Assembly (NCBI RefSeq): GCF_016583825.1
Contig: NZ_NRRV01000024.1
Location: 16,799 to 80,798 of the forward strand
Source: Thiohalocapsa halophila
GTDB taxonomy: Bacteria > Pseudomonadota > Gammaproteobacteria > Chromatiales > Chromatiaceae
Length of the DNA: 64,000 nt
Reading direction: 5' to 3'
In this document: piece after piece, positions 61,523 through 64,000 of the stretch
How positions within the stretch are numbered: position 1 is the stretch's first letter
Layout: the number at the start of each line of letters is the position of its first letter
Notes under the pieces: model-generated
The model's input: the letters and a program-made list of their open reading frames with translations, nothing else
Databases searched by the model: none
What the model was told of the DNA's origin: nothing
Position numbers and translations under genes: made by a program

Positions 61523-61861
61523 GGTTGGTGAAGGGGGAAGGGGAAGTTTGAAATGCGGAGTACGGAGTACGGAGTACGGGGTACGGGTGCGCGGTGCGCG
61601 GTGCGTAGTGCGGGGTACGGTGTGCGGGGTGCGGGGTGCTGAGACGTCGCTGTTGTCGGGGAGACAGCGCAGATTTGTGGTATCCCGGTGGGGCCGGGAA
61701 AGGCGATGGTAATTGCCCGCCGCGGGTGAGCACGTTGCGACCGTTGCGTGATCTATCCGAGCCAGGTCAACACCGGCAGGCCCGTAGGTCGGCGCTGAGC
61801 GATAGCGAAGCCCGACAGCGCGCCAACGTCGGGTGTCGGGCCTCCTGGCGTCGGCGCCGAC
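61523..61861. other. 339-bp convergent intergenic region with low-complexity repeats and a REP pair
   Basis: 61526-61640 is a chain of short direct repeats: GTGAAGGGGGAAGGGGAAG, then three tandem GTACGGA units, then GTGCGCGGTGCGCGGTGCG and GGTGCGGGGTGCGGGGTGC. A REP pair (61784-61865) lies at the end. No gene is supported. Confidence 0.75.
61526..61640. repeat. Chain of short direct repeats (GAAGGG, GTACGGA and GTGCGCG types)
   Basis: Purine-rich GAAGGGGGAAGGGGAAG, then GGAGTACGGAGTACGGAGTA, then alternating GTGCGCGGTGCGCGGTGCG. The same three families occur together in the msrP-msrQ gap, and singly at 17901-17954 and 62758-62788. Confidence 0.8.
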
Positions 61862-61865
61862 CTAC
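61784..61865. repeat. REP pair (BIME) overlapping the stop codon of the CPBP protease gene
   Basis: One complete unit: REP-A GTAGGTCGGCGCTGAGCGAT(...)GCCCGACA from 61784, a spacer, and inverted REP-B ending CGACCTAC at 61865. On the minus strand the final GTAG (61862-61865) includes the TAG stop of the CPBP gene. Confidence 0.93.
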
Positions 61866-62749
61866 GACAGTGATACGGCCTTGCGCTGCCAGAGGCCGCT
61901 GACACCCCAGTATGCCAAGGCGAGCGCGCCGATCCAGGCCGCCGCCAGCAGGCCGATGACGCCGTCGTAGTCGCCGGTGAGATAAGCGAAGGCGGCGGTC
62001 TCATTGCCGTCGGAGAGTCGGCGCGAGACCTGGATCACGAACACCCAGCCCGCGTGCAGGCCGATGCCCCAGGCGATGTGCCCGCTGCGCTCGCGCACCA
62101 GGGCCAGGAAGACGCCCACCAGGAAGAGCGCCAGCATGGAGTCCAGGTGGCGCCAGTCCGCGAGACCGGTAAAGACGCCCGCGAACATGGCCCAGCTGCC
62201 GGCCCAGTCGAAGGGCACGCCGGCGGGCAGGTCGTGCGGCTTCATGAAGTGCAGCAGCGCATAGAGCACCGCCGACCACACCACCGCGGCGCGGATGCCG
62301 CTGCGCCTGCGGATGGCACCATAGAGGGCGCCGCGGAAGAAGAGCTCTTCCAGCAGCCCGATGAGCAGTCCGCCCACCAGCGCCGCGACGGCCTTCTCCA
62401 GGACGTACCACACCAGGCCGTCGTCGGGCCGATCCGGCACGCGGACCTGCAGGGCCAGCAAGGCCCACACCAGCGCCGCCAGGATGGCCACACCCAGCAC
62501 CCAGCCGAGCGCCACATCCAGCAGGAAGCGCCGGCGCGGCAGGCCGAAGCCCAGCGCCGCCTTGCTATCGAGCCGCAGCAGCTTCAGGAAGGGCCAGAGC
62601 CCGAGCAGGATGTACAGCTGTGCGAGGCGCCCCATCACCCGCCGCGGCGGCTCGTCGATGAGGCCCGTCTCCATGAGCGCCGGGGCGGTGGCCGCCGCCA
62701 GCAGCAGGCAGCAGAAGAGATAAGCGAAGAAGACGGCGGTGGTGCGCAT
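61862..62749 (-). CDS. CPBP-family intramembrane metalloprotease
   Basis: The ATG at 62749 gives 295 aa; the frame is open far upstream, but that part is non-coding. About eight hydrophobic helices. Active-site motifs of the CPBP (Abi/CAAX protease) family: LLEELFFRGALYGAIRRRSG (EExxxR), VLYALLHFMKP (His) and GIGLHAGWVFVIQV (His near the third motif). In bacteria these proteases are linked to bacteriocin immunity or membrane protein maturation; the target is unknown. The stop codon TAG lies within a REP sequence, so the C-terminus (KAVSLS) may be altered. Confidence 0.88.
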   Translation of the reverse strand: MRTTAVFFAYLFCCLLLAAATAPALMETGLIDEPPRRVMGRLAQLYILLGLWPFLKLLRLDSKAALGFGLPRRRFLLDVALGWVLGVAILAALVWALLALQVRVPDRPDDGLVWYVLEKAVAALVGGLLIGLLEELFFRGALYGAIRRRSGIRAAVVWSAVLYALLHFMKPHDLPAGVPFDWAGSWAMFAGVFTGLADWRHLDSMLALFLVGVFLALVRERSGHIAWGIGLHAGWVFVIQVSRRLSDGNETAAFAYLTGDYDGVIGLLAAAWIGALALAYWGVSGLWQRKAVSLS

Positions 62750-62757
62750 GGGGTGAA

Positions 62758-62788
62758 TTGTGAAGTTTGAAGGGTGAAGGGTGAAGGA
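62758..62788. repeat. GAAGGGT-type low-complexity tract upstream of the CPBP gene
   Basis: TGTGAAGTTTGAAGGGTGAAGGGTGAAGG-type sequence (shown in part) with three tandem GTGAAGG-like units, 9 bp upstream of the start codon at 62749. It would be transcribed in the 5' leader on the minus strand as a pyrimidine-rich CCTTCAC tract. Confidence 0.7.
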
Positions 62789-63046
62789 CGGGATTGAAGC
62801 AGCATGGTCCGGAGGACGGTCCGGCGCAGCCGGATGCAGCGTGGTGGAGCCAACCATCGGGATCTGCCATGCTTCGGGTGGGGTCGGCGCCCGCGGGCCT
62901 GGCGGCTCCATCTTCGGCCTCCGCGAGCAGGCTGGATCAACCGACCGGATGCAGGTCGTCCGCTCCACGCCTGCCCCGAAGGTGACTCCGCAAGGCGCAT
63001 GCGCGCCGCTCATCATTTTCGCCGGTGACCAAGGCCGGCTGCGCCC

Positions 63047-63952
63047 ATGTCCAAGCCGCGAAAGCCCCGACAGCCCAGCACGGCGCGCAGCGACGACGGC
63101 GCGGCCCCGGCCTCGACGCAGCGCCCCGAGCAACCGCCTTTCAACGTCGCGGGCCGCCTCTGGCTCAGCGTGGACGAGGTGGCCTTCCTCGGCGAGGAGC
63201 GCATTGCGCTGTTGGAGCAGATCGACCGGTGCGGCTCCATCACCCGGGCCGCCAAGGGCGCAGGCGTCAGCTACAAGGCCGCCTGGGATGCCGTGGACGC
63301 CATGAACAACCTGGCCCCGGCGCCGGTGGTAGCCACCGCCACCGGCGGGCGCGGCGGCGGCGGCGCCCGGCTCACCGACGCCGGCCGGCGGCTCATCGCC
63401 GCCTACCGCAGCATCGCCGCCGAGTACCAGCGCTTCCTGGCGGGCGTGAATGCCGCGCTGGGAGAGGCCGGCGGCATGCCGGGGAGCTCCGACAGCGCGC
63501 TCGAGCTGCTGCGGCGCTTGGCGCTGCGCACCAGCGCCCGCAACCAGTTCGTCGGGCGCATCACCGCCGTCACCGCCCGCACCGTGGATGCGGAGATCAC
63601 GCTGGCGCTCGCCGGCGGCGAGCGGATCACCGCCAGCGTCACCAACGAGAGTGTCGAGCTGCTGGGCCTCAAGCCCGGCGGGCGCGTTTGGGCACTGGTG
63701 AAGGCCGTCGGCGTGGACGTGCTTGCGGCAGCACCCGCAGCCCCGCCGCCGCCGCGCAGCAACGCGCTGTGCGGGCGGGTGGAGCGCATCCTGCGGGGCG
63801 ACGGGCCGGCGGAGGTGGTCATTGCGCTCGGCTCCGGCGTCACCGTCCGCGGCGTCACCACCGACGACCACCTCGCCGAGCTAGGCATCCGCGAGCAAGG
63901 CGAGGCCTGCGCGGTGTTCCCAGCCTCCAGCGTGATCATCGGCGTGGATTAA
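63047..63952 (+). CDS. modE: ModE-family molybdate-responsive regulator
   Basis: The product has 301 aa. It binds molybdate and controls molybdate uptake and molybdoenzyme genes. The N-terminal winged helix (about 38-120) has LGEERIALLEQIDRCGSITR and AAKGAGVSYKAAWDAVDAMN, characteristic of ModE. After a linker with GGRGGGGARLTDAGRRLIAAY come two TOBE/MOP domains: RNQFVGRITAVTARTVDAEI and SNALCGRVERILRGDGPAEV, both with molybdate-site residues. The first 33 residues are Pro/Ser-rich and disordered. No mod transport gene is within the window; they may follow it. Molybdoenzyme genes elsewhere in the window are possible targets. Confidence 0.92.
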   Translation: MSKPRKPRQPSTARSDDGAAPASTQRPEQPPFNVAGRLWLSVDEVAFLGEERIALLEQIDRCGSITRAAKGAGVSYKAAWDAVDAMNNLAPAPVVATATGGRGGGGARLTDAGRRLIAAYRSIAAEYQRFLAGVNAALGEAGGMPGSSDSALELLRRLALRTSARNQFVGRITAVTARTVDAEITLALAGGERITASVTNESVELLGLKPGGRVWALVKAVGVDVLAAAPAAPPPPRSNALCGRVERILRGDGPAEVVIALGSGVTVRGVTTDDHLAELGIREQGEACAVFPASSVIIGVD

Positions 63953-64000
63953 CCAGCGCAAGGTTTCGCACAACAACCAAGTTAAGCCGCGCCCCAGCCC

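Overview
This window is very GC-rich, densely coded, Gram-negative bacterial chromosome. Several neighbourhoods are typical of gammaproteobacteria: queC beside tRNA-Lys, rnr-rlmB, suhB divergent from trmJ, prkA-yeaH-spoVR, and msrP with msrQ. Together with acetoacetyl-CoA synthetase, a KorAB-type ferredoxin oxidoreductase, a Tat-exported molybdenum hydroxylase and high GC, they suggest a Chromatiales-like (purple-sulfur-type) gammaproteobacterium. That assignment is inference, because no rRNA or other strong taxonomic marker is present.

Layout. 1-785: edge of a probable integrated element (3' end of a DNA methyltransferase gene, an XRE regulator) abutting tRNA-Lys(TTT). 928-9141: queC, a GGDEF protein, a membrane protein, fbp, acetoacetyl-CoA synthetase and rlmB. 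9398-13549: rnr, tRNA-Leu(CAG) with a strong terminator, and a BASS-family transporter. 13726-21293: an L,D-transpeptidase with an unusual tail, then the prkA-yeaH-spoVR stress operon. 21580-26226: an APC permease, moaE, and msrQ and msrP separated by 567 bp of repeat-rich DNA. 26383-29677: a tightly overlapping galE-glycosyltransferase-glycosyltransferase operon. 29916-31169: an antiporter.

31181-35071 is the clearest accessory zone. It holds a BrnT/BrnA toxin-antitoxin pair, a CopG antitoxin followed by a broken PIN toxin, a 229-bp element with 34-bp terminal inverted repeats, a 5'-truncated histidine kinase with an intact NarL-type regulator, and a nucleotidyltransferase with a small partner ORF. 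35123-39976: a putative lysozyme inhibitor, an HD hydrolase, an XRE regulator, LemA with a GIDE-domain protein, and an Mrr restriction enzyme. 40139-48522: molybdenum hydroxylase subunits, trmJ, suhB, and a KorA-KorB-ferritin-like operon. 48731-57955: a ParA-like ATPase with a disordered Lys/Ala/Pro-rich partner, an FMN hydroxyacid oxidase, an asparagine-synthetase-like enzyme lacking the nucleophilic Cys, a haem protein, a PPOX-like oxidase, a 2OG oxygenase and an ankyrin lipoprotein.

The most striking system lies at 57984-59589. A REP-associated tyrosine transposase (RAYT) is flanked on both sides by arrays of paired REP sequences that begin with GTAG; the larger array repeats every 88-89 bp eight times. 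Copies of the same REP family lie between genes at 9191-9338, 24016, 42983, 48538 and 61784. In two of these the REP's own GTAG supplies the TAG stop codon of the neighbouring gene (trmJ and a CPBP protease). The window closes with a Na+/H+ antiporter, the CPBP protease and a ModE regulator. ModE fits the other molybdenum genes (moaE, msrPQ and the hydroxylase).
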